DNA from: Metellina segmentata
Lineage: Eukaryota; Arthropoda; Arachnida; Araneae; Tetragnathidae
Assembly (NCBI GenBank): GCA_947359465.1
Contig: OX375872.1
Span: 133,412,011-133,476,010 of the forward strand
Direction of reading: 5' to 3'
DNA length: 64,000 bases
Shown: piece by piece, positions 11,240 through 22,779 of the stretch
How positions within the stretch are numbered: the stretch's first letter is position 1
Layout: each line of letters opens with the position of its first letter
Notes under the pieces: generated by a model
The model's input: the letters and a program-made list of their open reading frames with translations, nothing else
Database searches by the model: none
Told to the model about the DNA's origin: nothing
Position numbers and translations under genes: made by a program

Positions 11240-12180
11240 GTAACCATTTGCTTGACCCAGTACAAATGGTGTAACTTGAGTTTGATCTCAAAATTAAGTT
11301 ACACCAAACATCGCTGAAATTTGACATACACGTTAACCTTTAAATATAGCCATGTCTATGATTCAATTTATTCGAAAATACCGTTGATATAAATGACTTA
11401 TAATCAAATCACATTTGACGAAACTAGGGAGCAGCAGGGGATATCACGATCTGACCTCATTCAAGGCACAGAAATTACAAGCAACACTATGAATGCAATT
11501 ATTGCCATGTCCTTGTCGTTGACTGTACTCAAACAACAGTAAAATATCAAATCATTATGCACACAATAAAAACTAGCAGAGCTGTTAACCGACGCCTTCG
11601 ATGCGTCTACTATCTATGTAAATACAGCTTTCATTCTTTAATCGATGTCAGGATTTGATAGGGATTACAGACATGTGAGATGTCTGGACATTCAGGATAC
11701 TTCCAAGTCCTTGACTCAGGATCAAAGTGTTGAGAATAGTAAAGTTACTAGTTAACCTCCTCATCTACTTTTGATTTTTGCTGTGCCGTAAAATATGGGA
11801 TGATACGTGTCATCTTCGGTTTTAGTTCGTCCAGACGCTCGATTGATGTTAGACAGATAACAGCAACTCGAGAGCCGTTATCCGTCTGCCATTTAGTCAA
11901 CTTTCATACTTTTTTCTCAACTATGTTCGTTATCAGAGAGTTGGTTGGGTACAGGTACTTGAAATGGAAAATGGGCGGTAGTTGATAGTTTCGGAGGCGT
12001 TTTTATTTTGCGTACTCACTTTGCAACAATCGGTTATGGCTTATAGCAAAAATCTAGAGTTTTGATTCGTTTTTCAAAAAATATATGCAACTATATGTAA
12101 CAGAAAAATGCTCACTCGTAGCTGTTTATAGAAGCTAGATGTATCAAAGCATTAAGGGCTGTACTTACCATTAGGTGGTG
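11240..12180. other. spacer, nothing recognised
   Basis: No long ORF, TIR or tandem period identified. The 61-codon plus frame at 11800-11985 shows no recognisable motif. Confidence 0.5.
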
Positions 12181-12515
12181 GTGATTGGGTTTTATGGAGC
12201 AAAAACGATTTCTTACCAACCTGCTGGAAATACAAGACAGGAAACTTCGATATACAGACATCAGATTGGTTGGGTTTCTATGGCACAAGAGTCAACCTGC
12301 AACAAACACGAGACAGACAACTTCAAGTAATGGGCATACACACACCAGATTGGTTGGGTTGTTATGGTGCAACGGTCATATGACCACTCTACGTCAAACA
12401 CATGACACACAACGTCGAGTAATAGACATCTACACAAGATTGGTTGAGTTTTTATGGTGTAGCCATCGGTCAAAATGCAACAAACACAAGATAGACGACT
12501 TCTAGAAATAGACAT
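12181..12515 (+). repeat. Tandem copies of the hairpin module, ~80-100 bp unit
   Basis: GATTGGTTGGGTTT-TATGGCACAA followed by AACACGAGACAGACAACTTCAAGTAATGG recurs four times (starts near 12185, 12265, 12347 and 12440). The two opposite-strand frames of about 100 codons are repeat-derived. Confidence 0.8.
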
Positions 12516-12839
12516 ATACCATATAAAAAAAGTTTTACTGACACAGAATAGAGAAATACACACAGGGTAAGTAACAACTATCGAACCTGCCTCTTACTGT
12601 CAAGGATTCCAGTATTCACCTACAAAAATCTCCCTCTTACACAAGGACATGTTCGAGAGGAGGGCCCAAGAGTCGTAAGTCCTCCCCGAAATAGTTTTGG
12701 TGCTATAAAATATAATTCAAAATGTATTCTAAAGTAGTTTAGTCAAATATTTTCCAGCAAGATTGGCGTTGGTGAGAATGGTAATTGCGTGAGATTAGCG
12801 CAAGGAGCAATTTATGTTGAAATGTGTTCAGCCTTAGGC

Positions 12840-13790
12840 CTCACATTTATTGTGCGGGCTATATTTCTTGAGGTACTTTAAAGCATACTGACTACATTTG
12901 TTGCACCACCGTAGTCCATATTGAGATTTGCTGCACTGCATTCTGTGCTTGAGAAATGGAGATATTTCTATGCATATCGATTTTCGAAAATGTACTATGA
13001 AGTATCCCCATGCATAGATTGCAAAATATCTTCTATGCAATATCCTCATGCATGTATTGCAAAATATCTCTCCCATGAAATATCTCCATAAGCGGATTAC
13101 AGAATATATACCCTCCTATGCAACATCTTCAAGCACGGAGTTTAGAAAATTGCCATGGAAAATTCTCTCTAATAAATGCATTTCAAAATATCTCCTCCTA
13201 TGTAGTTCCATCATGCATGGATTGCAAAATATCTCCTCCCATGGAATATCTCCACAAGCGAATTACAGAATATCTCCTATGAAATATCCTCATCCACAGA
13301 TTTCAGAAAATCTCCTGTGAAATATTCTCAAGCTCGGATTGCACAATATCTTCTCCTAATATAAGTACCCTCATATACATAAAATGAAGAATACCTCCAC
13401 ATACGGAAATCCTCGTGATCGGATGCCAGAATATCTTCTCCAATGGAATATCCTCACGCGCGGATTGCAGAAAATCTATTCCTGTCGAATATCCTCATAT
13501 ACGGATAGCAAAATATCTTCTATTGAATATCTTCATACATAGATTACAGAATATCTCCACTTATGGATATCCTCATGATTGGATTTCAGAATACCTCCAC
13601 CCATAGAACATACTCAAGTACAAATTTCAGAAATTCTCCTGTGGAATATCCTCATGTACGGATTACAACTAATTTCCTCCTATGGAATACTCTCATGCTC
13701 GGATTGCAGAATATCTCCACATTACGGAATATCCGTATGCATGGATAGCAGGATATTCTTATGGAATATATATATACTTGAGAACTTTCT
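12840..13790. repeat. ~45-bp minisatellite (GGAATATCCTCATGCATGGATTGCAGAATATCTCC type)
   Basis: About 20 imperfect units with the core GGAATATCCTCATG, a GGATTGCA block and AATATCTCC. Several short overlapping frames with repeated ISS/EYP-type peptides come from this array. Confidence 0.85.
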
Positions 13791-14290
13791 CCATATTTCA
13801 AGTAGTGTTAAATATAATGTATTACACTCCAAAACGATCGTATATCCATTTCTACACCGTTTTGTAAAATTTACTTAAGGTAAGACAATTAAAAACTACA
13901 CTATCGTATTTCTTCATAAGAACGACGTGTCATTGAAACAATGATGTCCATGCGATTTGTAATAACCAGCAATTTTCAGATAATTCTAGACATACATACA
14001 AAAGAGACATATATGCTTCCTTGCGGTTCACCACATCTTCTGTCGCAATTACTACCGGTAGAAATGATCCTACCCCCGTCTCCCTCTTTCATTGTGGATA
14101 CCACATTAATATTTCCTGCTGTTAACGCACTTAGGCAGGTTAAGCTCCTTTACACAAGGTATTTTCAACATTTATGTACTCCCTTTTTTACATAAAAGTG
14201 TATTGTTCTCCGATTTTCGTATCAATCTAATTTCGTATATTATTTTTTAAATCATGATATTTCTAATAAAACAAACCAAAACAGAGTTCC
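13791..14290. other. spacer, nothing recognised
   Basis: AT-rich. The 84-codon plus frame at 13941-14195 has no recognisable motif. Confidence 0.45.
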
Positions 14291-15910
14291 GCGACAGTTG
14301 TTGGCGCTACTTAATTGACGTGACGAAGTTGGGAAGATCGTTGGTCGGATTTTATTGCGGAGGGTCGATCCTAAGCAAGCCGCGCTAAATAATTGTTATA
14401 GAGCTTTTAGAATTTGTTTGAAAATACTGGTAAAAGTGATAGTTATTTTACACTCACGAAATTAGGTAATGATCCCAGTCTCTCTAGCTTTCCACCGGAA
14501 CTGTGTGGGTTGCCTTTCAAGTATAACCACGCAGAGGGAAAGATGGTTGGTTGCGTTTCATTGCGCAAGAGACGATTCTGAGCAAGCTGAGTCACGCAGT
14601 TGTTTTATTTAGCTTTTAGACTTTTTAGTTGGGATTTAAATTTTATTCGGTTGGTAAGTTAATTAATTTACAGTCAAATAGGTAATGATCTGCGTCACTT
14701 AGCTCTCCATAATGAGAGTGATTTTCGCTCTTAGACTTTTTAGTTGGGATTTAAATTTTATTCGGTTGGTAAGTTAATTAATTTACAATCAAATAGGTAA
14801 TGATCTGCGTCGCTTAGCTCTCCATAATGAGAGTGGTTTTCGCTATTAGACTTTTTAGTTGGGATTTAAATTTTATTCGGTTGGTAAGTTAGTTAATGTA
14901 CAGTCAAATAGGTAATGATCTGCGTCACTTAGCTCTCCATAATGAGAGCGGTTTTCGCTATTAGACTTTTTAGTTGGGATTTAAATTTTTTTCGGTTGGT
15001 AAGTTAGTTAATTTACATTCAAATAGGTAATGATCTGCGTCGCTTAACTCTCCATAATGACAGAGTGGACTGATTTTAAGTATAACCCCCAAAACATGGA
15101 TTGGTGGTTAGTTTGTATAGGTACACACACAAAGGACACATTTGGCCAACCAACAGATGGTTTGTTAGGTTTTATTACGCAAAAAACGATTCTGAACAAA
15201 ACGCGCCAAACAGTTGTTATAGAGATTTTAGTTTTTTAGTTAGCTTTTTTTTTTTTTTTTTAAGATTTTTTGTTTGAAGGTACTGGAAAGTATTAATTTA
15301 TTCTCAAATAGGTAATGATCTGCGTCACCTAGCTCTTCACAATGAGTGGACTGATCTTCAAGCATAACCACGAAGAAATTGATTGGTTAGTCGATTTTAT
15401 ATATATAGGAGAACACACATACAAACACACACAAGGTATACATTTAGCAAGGCACGAAGAAATGGGAAAGATGGTTTGTTAGGTTTTATTGAGGAAGAGA
15501 GGATTCTGTGTGTGTGTGAACAAGCCGTCAAACAGTTGTTATAGAGATTTGTTTTTAGTTAGCCTTTATAGATTTTATGTTTAAGGTACAGGAAAGTGTT
15601 AATTTATACTCACATAGGTAATGATCTACGTCGCCTAGCTTTCCACAATGACAGTGATCTGCTCTTCAAGTATCACCACGAAAAAATGGTGGGTTGGTTA
15701 ATTTGGTTTTTATGTGCAAGCACACAGACAAAGCCATATTTGGTCATATACAAATAAATGGGAATGATGGTTAGCATTTGTTATATAGCTTTCAAATTTT
15801 TAGTTAGCCTTTAGATTTTGTTTGAATGTATTTACCCTCAAATAATCAATGATCAGTGTCCCCTAACTTCCCAACTGAGCAATGGGGGATGTTTTTCAGG
15901 TATAACCACG
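14291..15910. repeat. Diverged ~310-bp tandem repeat
   Basis: GGTAATGATC followed by a CTAGCTCTCCA-like run recurs near 14466, 15309, 15617 and 15848, with ATAACCACGAAGAAA, a TTTTATTGCGCAAGAGACGATTCT block and AACAGTTGTTATAGAG in each unit. The clear 15309 to 15617 spacing is 308 bp. A related copy lies at 17420-17570. Confidence 0.75.
14619..15078. repeat. 115-bp tandem array, four units
   Basis: GACTTTTTAGTTGGGATTTAAA starts at 14619, 14734, 14849 and 14964, an exact 115-bp period. Units are almost identical. The array is a younger local expansion of part of the surrounding ~310-bp repeat. Confidence 0.9.
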
Positions 15911-15939
15911 ATGAAATGGATTTTGGATTTTGTTTGATG

Positions 15940-16030
15940 GGTGATTGCTTGGGTTTTATGGCATATTCCACATCTGGGGGAGCAGTGCCAGAGACTAGAC
16001 ACACAACGTCGAGTAATGGACACACACATA
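15940..16030 (+). repeat. Hairpin module, diverged copy
   Basis: GGGTTTTATGGCATATTCC...GAGCAGTGCCAGAGACTAGACACACAACGTCGAGTAATGG. The stem is only partly kept. Confidence 0.5.
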
Positions 16031-16214
16031 CCAGGAAGTTTAACTGACCCAGAGGAGAGAAATACACCTAACATACGTTATATGCATTGAAACTGCGCCG
16101 CCTGCAACGTGCAGTTTTCTACCGCTGCTTTTTGGTTGAAGGCAATGGTTTAGTTAAATGACAATAGTTATAGTAACATTACACTCATATCTATATCGGA
16201 GCTCAATTGAGAGC

Positions 16215-16653
16215 TTACTGAATGCTTGAACTGTCAGGGACACAATAAGCTTTGAAATTCTCGCTAAGCTCAAAAATATGCCGAAATATGTTGATATCCA
16301 ATTTCATTGGATCCCTTACTCTATTAACACTGACCCTCCACGTTGCTTCTAGATGAGACATCTCGTCCTTTAAGATCTGGTCAGGTTTGGTAATGACGCG
16401 ATATCTCGTTGAGGTAACCACCAGGAGGGTTAAAGAAAATGACAGTGGATGTGCAGTCTAAAAAAGGTTCCCTGGAGACTAACGTTAATGAACCAATTAA
16501 CCTCCCAGGAAATTTCAGTCTAATATCTGCAGTAATACTATATGGAGAACTCCCCAACTCATAATTGGTATAGGGAAGCTTACCCAGTCTATGCTTTGGA
16601 GGTGTTATACGATGGAAAATCGCAGATGACTGTCGAAATTCAGAAGTGGCCAT
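16215..16653 (-). CDS. Unrecognised open reading segments (possible gene remnant)
   Basis: Two minus-strand frames overlap head to tail: 16381-16653 (90 codons from Met) and 16215-16421 (68 codons). The second continues where the first stops, so one frameshift near 16390 could join them. Visible stretches include FPGRLIGSLTLVSREPF, FNPPGGYLNEISRHYQ and EATWRVSVNRVRDPMKLD. I do not recognise a family. The pair stands out because it does not overlap any repeat I can define and its composition is protein-like. It could be a decayed element gene or chance. Confidence 0.25.
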
Positions 16654-16829
16654 TCTAACATTCTAAAATTTCAAAATGTACAGACAAATATTTCTGTTTG
16701 TCCTAAATGCTCGAACTCACAGACTTTCCCGGCTCAAATACTTTTGTGTGTCGGTTTGGATTCCTGCTACCTTTTTAAAAATCCTTTGATGGATTTTAGC
16801 CTTTTGAAGATGAGTGGTCTCCACATACG

Positions 16830-17400
16830 TGAAATATAAGTAGACTGAGCATTTGTACTGAGAAGAGCTTCAAAAAGTGCGACTAGCAGTCCCGTGACTT
16901 CCCTGGAAATTTCGCTTGGTTGTCTTATCGCTTCGTTCGGCTATATAACATCTTATGACAGGATAGGTTGGTATTTAATTAACGTCGTGCTGGAGCAATA
17001 CATTGGGCTATTGGCGACGGTCCGGGATCAACCCATGAAGGGAAATATCCGAGGACAACACCACGTAATTTTTAACCACGGTTAGATGACGACTTATGAC
17101 AGGGTAGATGTGAGAATGTGCATTCCTATACAATGACAACAAAAGTGGTGAAATCGCCAGTCTACTACTATGTCGTATGGACCAATCAGACGATCAATCA
17201 TTGGATGGGCGTTTTCTACAGTCCCGTGAACCAATAAGATGATGAATGTTCATTTCAACCCGCAGACGAAAGTAGTTTGAGGTTCACGTTACTTCTAGTT
17301 TTGGACACAAGATCCTGGGCACATAAAAAGGTTCTTCTTCCTTGCTCTACTTTTATGCTTCCTCTGTGGTGGTTTCGTGGACTTTGTCCAGCATGAGGTT
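16830..17400 (+). repeat. Dispersed ~450-bp repeat, copy 2, interrupted
   Basis: Collinear with 8975-9420. A SINE fragment (about 16966-17090) splits it at CTTATGACAGG; the sequence resumes with the same CTTATGACAGG at 17092. Confidence 0.8.
16966..17090 (-). repeat. SINE 3' fragment with target duplication
   Basis: 5'-truncated SINE (TTTAATTAACGTCGTGC to GGTTAGATGACGA). It is flanked by CTTATGACAGGATAG and CTTATGACAGGGTAG. The uninterrupted copy at 9115 reads CTTATGACAAGGTCG, which confirms the insertion point. Confidence 0.8.
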
Positions 17401-17419
17401 GACCAAGTAGAACTGGAAA

Positions 17420-17570
17420 AAACACACTCAAATAGGTAATGGTCTGCGTCACCTAGCACTATACAAGGACAGTGTGTGGTGCTTTTCAGACTACGAAAAC
17501 AAGAGAAGGGTGGTTGGCTGGGTTCTGTTGCGCAAGATACGGACCTGGACAAGCTGTGCCGAACATATCT
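17420..17570 (+). repeat. Outlying copy of the 14.3-15.9 kb repeat
   Basis: AAATAGGTAATGGTCTGCGTCACCTAGC...GGGTTCTGTTGCGCAAGATACGG matches the array units. The 65-85-codon frames on both strands around it carry no recognisable domain. Confidence 0.6.
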
Positions 17571-17719
17571 TGTTTAGAAAAACTGTAGCTAACAAGAAAT
17601 GCGAAAGAAGCTTCGAGAACAAAGTGCAAAGTCTGACCACAAGGCGTTGCTTGGACAGGATTGGGAAACTCTGGGCGGTTACCTGTGGCCACATGCCCTT
17701 TCTTTATTTTTAGGAGTTG

Positions 17720-19080
17720 GTGTAAATATGCTAATAACGACCTGAACCACTCCTTGAAACGAGGAAGATGAAATATGAAAACACACTCATCTCTGTTCCA
17801 GTTGACGCGTGTTTAGTGTAGTGCACGACTTGTGTTTGTTGGAATCGGGTGAATAGATGGGAGAATATAAAAGAAGTTTTGTGGAAAACGTTGTTGTGGT
17901 TTATTACCTTAAAACATTACCTTGTTGAATGTAAAAATTAAAGAAAAGTACTATTTTATCTCTCTCCTACGAAGATCAAAATCAATTCACCATTGAGCTG
18001 AAAATGACGCAAACTGTGGCGTCAGAGGTTTTTATGGAAACCTTTAAAAGGTTTTAAATTGCTTCTAATCACCTTGCGAGAGATCAGAATCGAAACAGAA
18101 TGAAAAATAGGCGACTGCGGACGGACTTGTTGGTTGATAGAAGCAGTGCTTAAAAATTTGTTTGCCCTCATAGACAAAAATTAAAATTGTTTGACCATGA
18201 GGGCTTATAGTATAGACCACCACCGGATTTTTAAGGTATTAATCATAATTTTAAGTATACTAGAAAAAGGCTTAATATTGCTTTGAAATTTAAAATTGCC
18301 TCTATTGACTCGATTCCACGGTACTTAATGTACCATTTGATTGTTAGAATTAGAACGGTGAATCACTGTTTTACAGTGAATCAACGGGAAATTAAAGTAT
18401 CGCAAAGTGCATTCCATTGCAACCCAAAAGATGGGGAGGAGATTTCTCTCTATATTAAAAAAAAGTTATCGCCGCAGCCGCTGCTGTCCCATGATTGAAA
18501 ACTCGCTTTTTTCGCTCGATTCTTAGACTATTTAATGAGAAAGTACGGATCAGAAAATTACGAAATTAACATGTTTAGTTCAAAATTGTACAGGGAACAA
18601 GATGGAGAAAAAAATTTTCCGATGTGGCTATTAGTTTAGGGTTTATTAAGTGTCAAAGTCGAAAAAAGCGAAATTTCTAACAAGAGTCAGCAAAAGACGT
18701 AAAAATTTCAGTTTTCAGCCGTGAGGTTTTTTTTGTCTAGAGTACTTCTAAATGTTAATTTTTGCAGCTCATCGATTTTTTTAGAAATTTCAATTTGGTT
18801 CCTGATAACATTTTAAACATATAATGAAACATAATAACACATTTTGTAATGCCTGTTAAAATTTTATTCATTTATCGGTAACTGCTAATATCTTCGATAA
18901 CAGTTGTTACAGAAAATAGAGAAACAGTCATTTTAAGCTATATCACCAATAACAGTCCCTCTCTAGTATCCACATTAACTATTGTATAAATCTTTGTTTA
19001 CGAGATATACAGATACAACCAAAACTCGAGTGAAATTTACTTTACTTTAAAGAAAAATTCATTAGTGTATTAATAGGGAA
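17720..19080. other. spacer, nothing recognised
   Basis: AT-rich. The 71-codon plus frame at 18283-18498 has no motif I recognise. No TIR or period was found. Confidence 0.45.
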
Positions 19081-19109
19081 CAGTGGATGAAATGGACGAA
19101 TGGTGGATC

Positions 19110-19365
19110 TTCTTTAAGCGTGTTAGGGCTTCACGAACCTGAGGGATCACTTCTATACCATACCATAGTGATCAATTCTTTTCACATGGGGTTTACTGCC
19201 TCTGGTAAATATGGGATCGTGATCCCAGGATGTCAAAACGATCTTTCTTTACTTTCCACTTTCCATCCTTTTCTCTCCCAATTGTTTGATATTGTGTGTC
19301 TTATGTTAAAAGCAGCTTAGCCAAATATGGTTCTTGCACCATAAAACCCAAAATCAGCCAACCTA
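19110..19365. repeat. GGGCTTCACGAACC repeat plus inverted hairpin module
   Basis: 19120-19215 matches 10628 and 36145. 19283-19360 holds an inverted hairpin module (GCTTAGCCAAATATGG). The 77-codon frame across it is repeat-derived. Confidence 0.6.
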
Positions 19366-19736
19366 ACTTTGATCTCCCTCTAAAAAGAAATCCTGACCAC
19401 TACTGTCGCTACGTATTGCTTTTCTGTTCCTTATTAATACACTAGTAAATTTTTCTTTAAATTAAAATCTTTTTCACTCGAGGTATGGTTGTACCTGTAT
19501 ATCATGTTTACAAAGATTTATACAAAAGCCAATGTGGAAACTACAGATGGGCTGTTATCGTTCATAGAGCTTAAAATTCCAACGTTTCTACAAAATAACA
19601 GCTAATTGCTGTTATTGAAGATATTAGCAGCTATCGATAATCATTATAATTAGCAGTTATCGATATGTTGGGATAGTGGCGTAGCCCTCCCCATTAAAAA
19701 TTGAATTCAATCAAAAATTAAATAATTGAATTTCTA

Positions 19737-21149
19737 TACAGGGTGTTTCAGTGAACCGTTTCAGAACTTCTAAGAGGGGTAAGGTACATCCTGACAACTC
19801 GAAATAATATAGCAATGTGGGGTCGGAAATGCTTTCCTGAAGCGGTGTTGTACACAGAAGCACCGTAAAGAAAAGAGACCGTAAGTGAGAAATCGTTTTA
19901 ATAATACATGAAAAGAAGCAAAAGGTACATGGATTAAAGTAAGTGTTCGAAGTTTCTTCCACGGGCTACAATGCACGCCTCATATCTCCGACGCATGGAC
20001 ATCCGAACATTCTGGAATATTCCAGGCATATCTCGAATTTCTCCGGCAGCTACTGCAATTCTTGCAACCAGCTCCTCAACATTGTCAACAGGGGTGTCAT
20101 AAACTAGCGATTTCAGATGACCCCAGAAATAAAAATCAAGACATGATAGGTCAGGTGAGCGAGCAGGCCAACGCACGGGACCACCACGTCCGATCCACTG
20201 CTGACCAAATGTGACATCCAGGTAGTTACGAACATCTCCGCTATAATGGGCAGGGGCTCCATCGTGTTGGAACCACGATGTCTGTTGCGTCGATGCAGAA
20301 ATCTGTTCATCTCTCAAAAGTTGTGGCAATACTTGCTGCAGAAAGAGCAAGTAGTTAGGTCCGGTTAGACGAGACGGTAACAGGTAAGGTCCGATGAGGT
20401 GATCTCCCATAATACCGGCCCATACATTGACAGAAAATCGAATCTGTGCTGCACGACGTCGTATTGCATGCGGGTTCTCGACCGCCCAGATATGGTCGTT
20501 ATGCGTGTTGAAAATTCCTTCCCTTGTGAAGGATGCCTCATCGGAAAACAACACTTCAGCAGGAAAAAGGGGATTTGTAGCACATTTTCCAAGGTACCAC
20601 TGTGCGAAAGCAATTCGAGGTACATAATCCTCCGGTTGCTGTGTCTGGACACGCTACACGTGAAACGGATGCATGTCTTCTTCTCGGAGAATCCTCCAGA
20701 CGCTGCAATGGGAAACCCCGACTGCGTTTGCTACACTTCGTGTACTCGTTCTTGGATTCCCCTGTACATGCTGCAGCACATTCTGTTCGACGTCTGCAGT
20801 CCGTGCTGTTCTTACCCTGTCCCGGTCAGCTCTTTCTAATGAACCTGTCTCAGCTAACCTCTGGTGCAGTCCGCGTACAAACGCTGTGCGGCTGGCCCAC
20901 TACAATTTGCAGCCCCGTACGCCAAATGCATATCGGCTAACTCTGCGATAGTGTAATCATCCATCCTACTAACTTAGCGTTCTTGTGCGAAATGAAGATT
21001 CCCTACACGAAAGCTCGGGATTTTCGCACAACGCCATCTACCGCGTCAGGAAAGCATTTCTGACTGCCCATTGGTATATGATATTGGTTCGTCAGGATGT
21101 ACCCTACCCCTCTTAGAAGTTCTGAAACGGTTCACTGAAACACCCTGTA
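19737..21149 (-). mobile_element. Complete DD41D-type mariner relative with near-perfect TIRs
   Basis: Terminal inverted repeats of about 58 bp begin TACAGGGTGTTTCAGTGAAC at both ends; I see one mismatch between the arms (AAGGTACATCC versus AGGGTACATCC). A TA dinucleotide flanks each side (19735-19736, 21150-21151), the target duplication of the IS630/Tc1/mariner superfamily. The interior carries the minus-strand transposase pseudogene described separately. High TIR identity suggests recent insertion, although the gene itself is already broken. Confidence 0.9.
19934..20964 (-). pseudogene. Transposase of the DD41D-type element, broken
   Basis: Starts at ATG 20962-20964 with DDYTIAELADMHLAYGAANCSG, a helix-turn-helix-type N-terminus (as I remember, the DUF4817-like start common in arthropod transposases). 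Frame is lost at about 20870-20880 by an apparent internal deletion. It then runs open as LHQRLAETGSLERADRDRV through VSHCSVWRILREEDMHPFHV to a single in-frame TAG (20654-20656), and onward to the end at 19934. Catalytic acids are visible: D in LFSDEASF, D in WFQHDGAPAH, D in SPDLSCLDFYFWG. I count 41 residues between the last two. All three are kept, yet deletion plus stop make the copy non-autonomous. Confidence 0.85.
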
Positions 21150-21169
21150 TATATATATATACATATGTA
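21150..21169. repeat. TA microsatellite between two transposons
   Basis: TATATATATATACATATGTA separates the right end of the DD41D element from the left end of the Tc1-type element. More TATA sequence lies just beyond the Tc1 right end (22756-22777). Both elements use TA as target. Confidence 0.8.
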
Positions 21170-21404
21170 ACAAAAAAATCGACGCACCATGAAGGAATCA
21201 TCCGATTGCTTTGAAATTTCGTGTGCAAAAATGTTTTGACCAAATATGCAGATGATTAAAATTTGGTGTCCAATGAATGAATAGTGCGATCTCCAGCGCA
21301 TCGGAACAGCGCATCCAGCAGATGTATATAAGGAGTTGTTCTTGAACTGTTGTTAAAAATTTCTGCTGCATTGCGATTTAGGATACCTTTCAACGACTGA
21401 AAAA

Positions 21405-22619
21405 ATGTCTCGCCGCAGGATTCGAGCTCATTACGAGCAACTTTCAGAGTTTGAAAGAGGTCGTATCATTGGATTGAAAGAGGCAGGTTGGGCAAATCGG
21501 AGAATCAATCGTCATGTGAGTCGAAGCGATGCGGCGATTAGAAGATGCTGGCAAGAGTGGGTGGACAATGGTCATGATGGTAGCGGTCGACGTAGGGCCA
21601 CAACAGATCGCGAGGACAGAGTGATTGTCAGATCAGCTGTCACAGCTCCTGATTCATCGCTATCAACCATCAGTCGTGCGACCCACACACGAGTGTCCAC
21701 CATGACCATTCACAGACGGCTGAGAGAGCGAAATCTACGCTCGTACCGACCGTTACGCCACCTGCCACTCACGCCTGCACACTGTCGAGCTAGATTACAG
21801 TGGTGCTTGGCTCGATCAGGCTGGAATGATGCTGACTGGGGACGTATAGTCTTTAGCGACGAATCCCGCTTCCAACTGTGTCCTGCCGATCATCGAAGAC
21901 GTGTCTGGAGACACCCAGGGCAGCGTGCCGATCCTGCTTTCACTATTGCACGCCACACGGGCCCTCAACAAGGAGTTATGGTCCGGGGTGTCATTTCCCT
22001 TGATAGCCGCTCCTTTGGTCGTCATTAGAGGTACACTTAGTGCACAGCGGTACGTTGACGACATTCTGAGACCTGTTTTGCTACCGTTCCTTTCGCAGTA
22101 CCCTGGGCTTATTTTTCCTCTGGAGACGCCCAGGGCAGCGTGCCGATCCTGCTTTCACTATTGCACGCCACACGGGCCCTCAACAAGGAGTTATGGTCTG
22201 GGGTGTCATTTCCCTTGATAGCCGCTCCTTTGGTCGTCATTAGAGGTACACTTAGTGCACAGCGGTACGTTGACGACATTCTGAGACCTGTTTTGCTACC
22301 GTTCCTTTCGCAGTACCCTGGGCTTATTTTTCAGCAAGACAATGCCAGACCACATACGGCACGTGTTGCTATGAACTGTCTTCAAGCTTGTCAAATACTT
22401 CCTTGGCCAGCCAGATCACCAGATCTCTCTCTCATCGAGTATGTCTGGGATATGATGGGAAGGCGACTGCATCCGGTAGGGAATGTTGATGACGTAGTCC
22501 GACAATTGGAGCAAATTTGGCAAGAAATACCGCAGGAGACCATCCGGGAGCTTTATCGATCTATGCCACGCCGTGTGGCAGCTTGCATCCAGGCTAGAGG
22601 CAGGTCAACACCTTATTGA
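21405..22619 (+). pseudogene. Tc1-type transposase, frameshifted and partly duplicated
   Basis: Starts MSRRRIRAHYEQLSEFERGR with a paired-type helix-turn-helix (GLKEAGWANRRINRHV...DAAIRRCWQEW) and a second HTH (STMTIHRRLRERNLRSYRP). The first catalytic Asp is in RIVFSDESRF. The frame is lost at DSRSFGRH (stop at 22026-22028), where the reading resumes one frame over as PLVVIRGTL. A 215-bp segment (21904-22118) is repeated at 22119-22332. After the second copy the protein continues through QQDNARPHTARV (second Asp) and SPDLSLIEYVWDMMG (Glu, 32 residues after the Asp by my count) to RSTPY. The intact family is about 340 residues. This copy cannot encode a full enzyme. Confidence 0.9.
21904..22332 (+). 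repeat. 215-bp tandem duplication inside the transposase
   Basis: TCTGGAGACACCCAGGGCAG at 21904 recurs as TCTGGAGACGCCCAGGGCAG at 22119. The copies stay nearly identical to GGGCTTATTTTTC and share the same frameshift at GATAGCCGCTCCTTTGG. Confidence 0.9.
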
Positions 22620-22779
22620 GCTCGTTACTGTAACTCTGAAATAAATTATTCAATTGTTCTGAAATTTTAATCATTTTCTATTCTGTACATAATTTTCCTA
22701 TCCATCAATTTTTGTCTCCATCGGACAAATCTTTTTTGGTGCGTCGATTTTTTGTTATATATATAGTATATATATTATT

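Larger units (their letters stand above)
21170..22755 (+). mobile_element. Complete Tc1-type element with internal duplication
   Basis: Inverted ends: left ACAAAAAAATCGACGCACCA, right the reverse complement with one T fewer. TA flanks at 21168-21169 and 22756-22757 give the target duplication. The TIRs seem short (about 20 bp). The interior holds the transposase pseudogene and a 215-bp direct duplication. Confidence 0.9.

Noticed and set aside
12840..13790. Several 60-99-codon frames with similar peptides (possible repeat protein)
   Set aside because: They come from a ~45-bp minisatellite read in different frames with stops in between; no start, domain or consistent frame.
20399..20951. Plus-strand frames of 92-146 codons
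   Set aside because: Antisense shadows of the minus-strand DD41D-type transposase.
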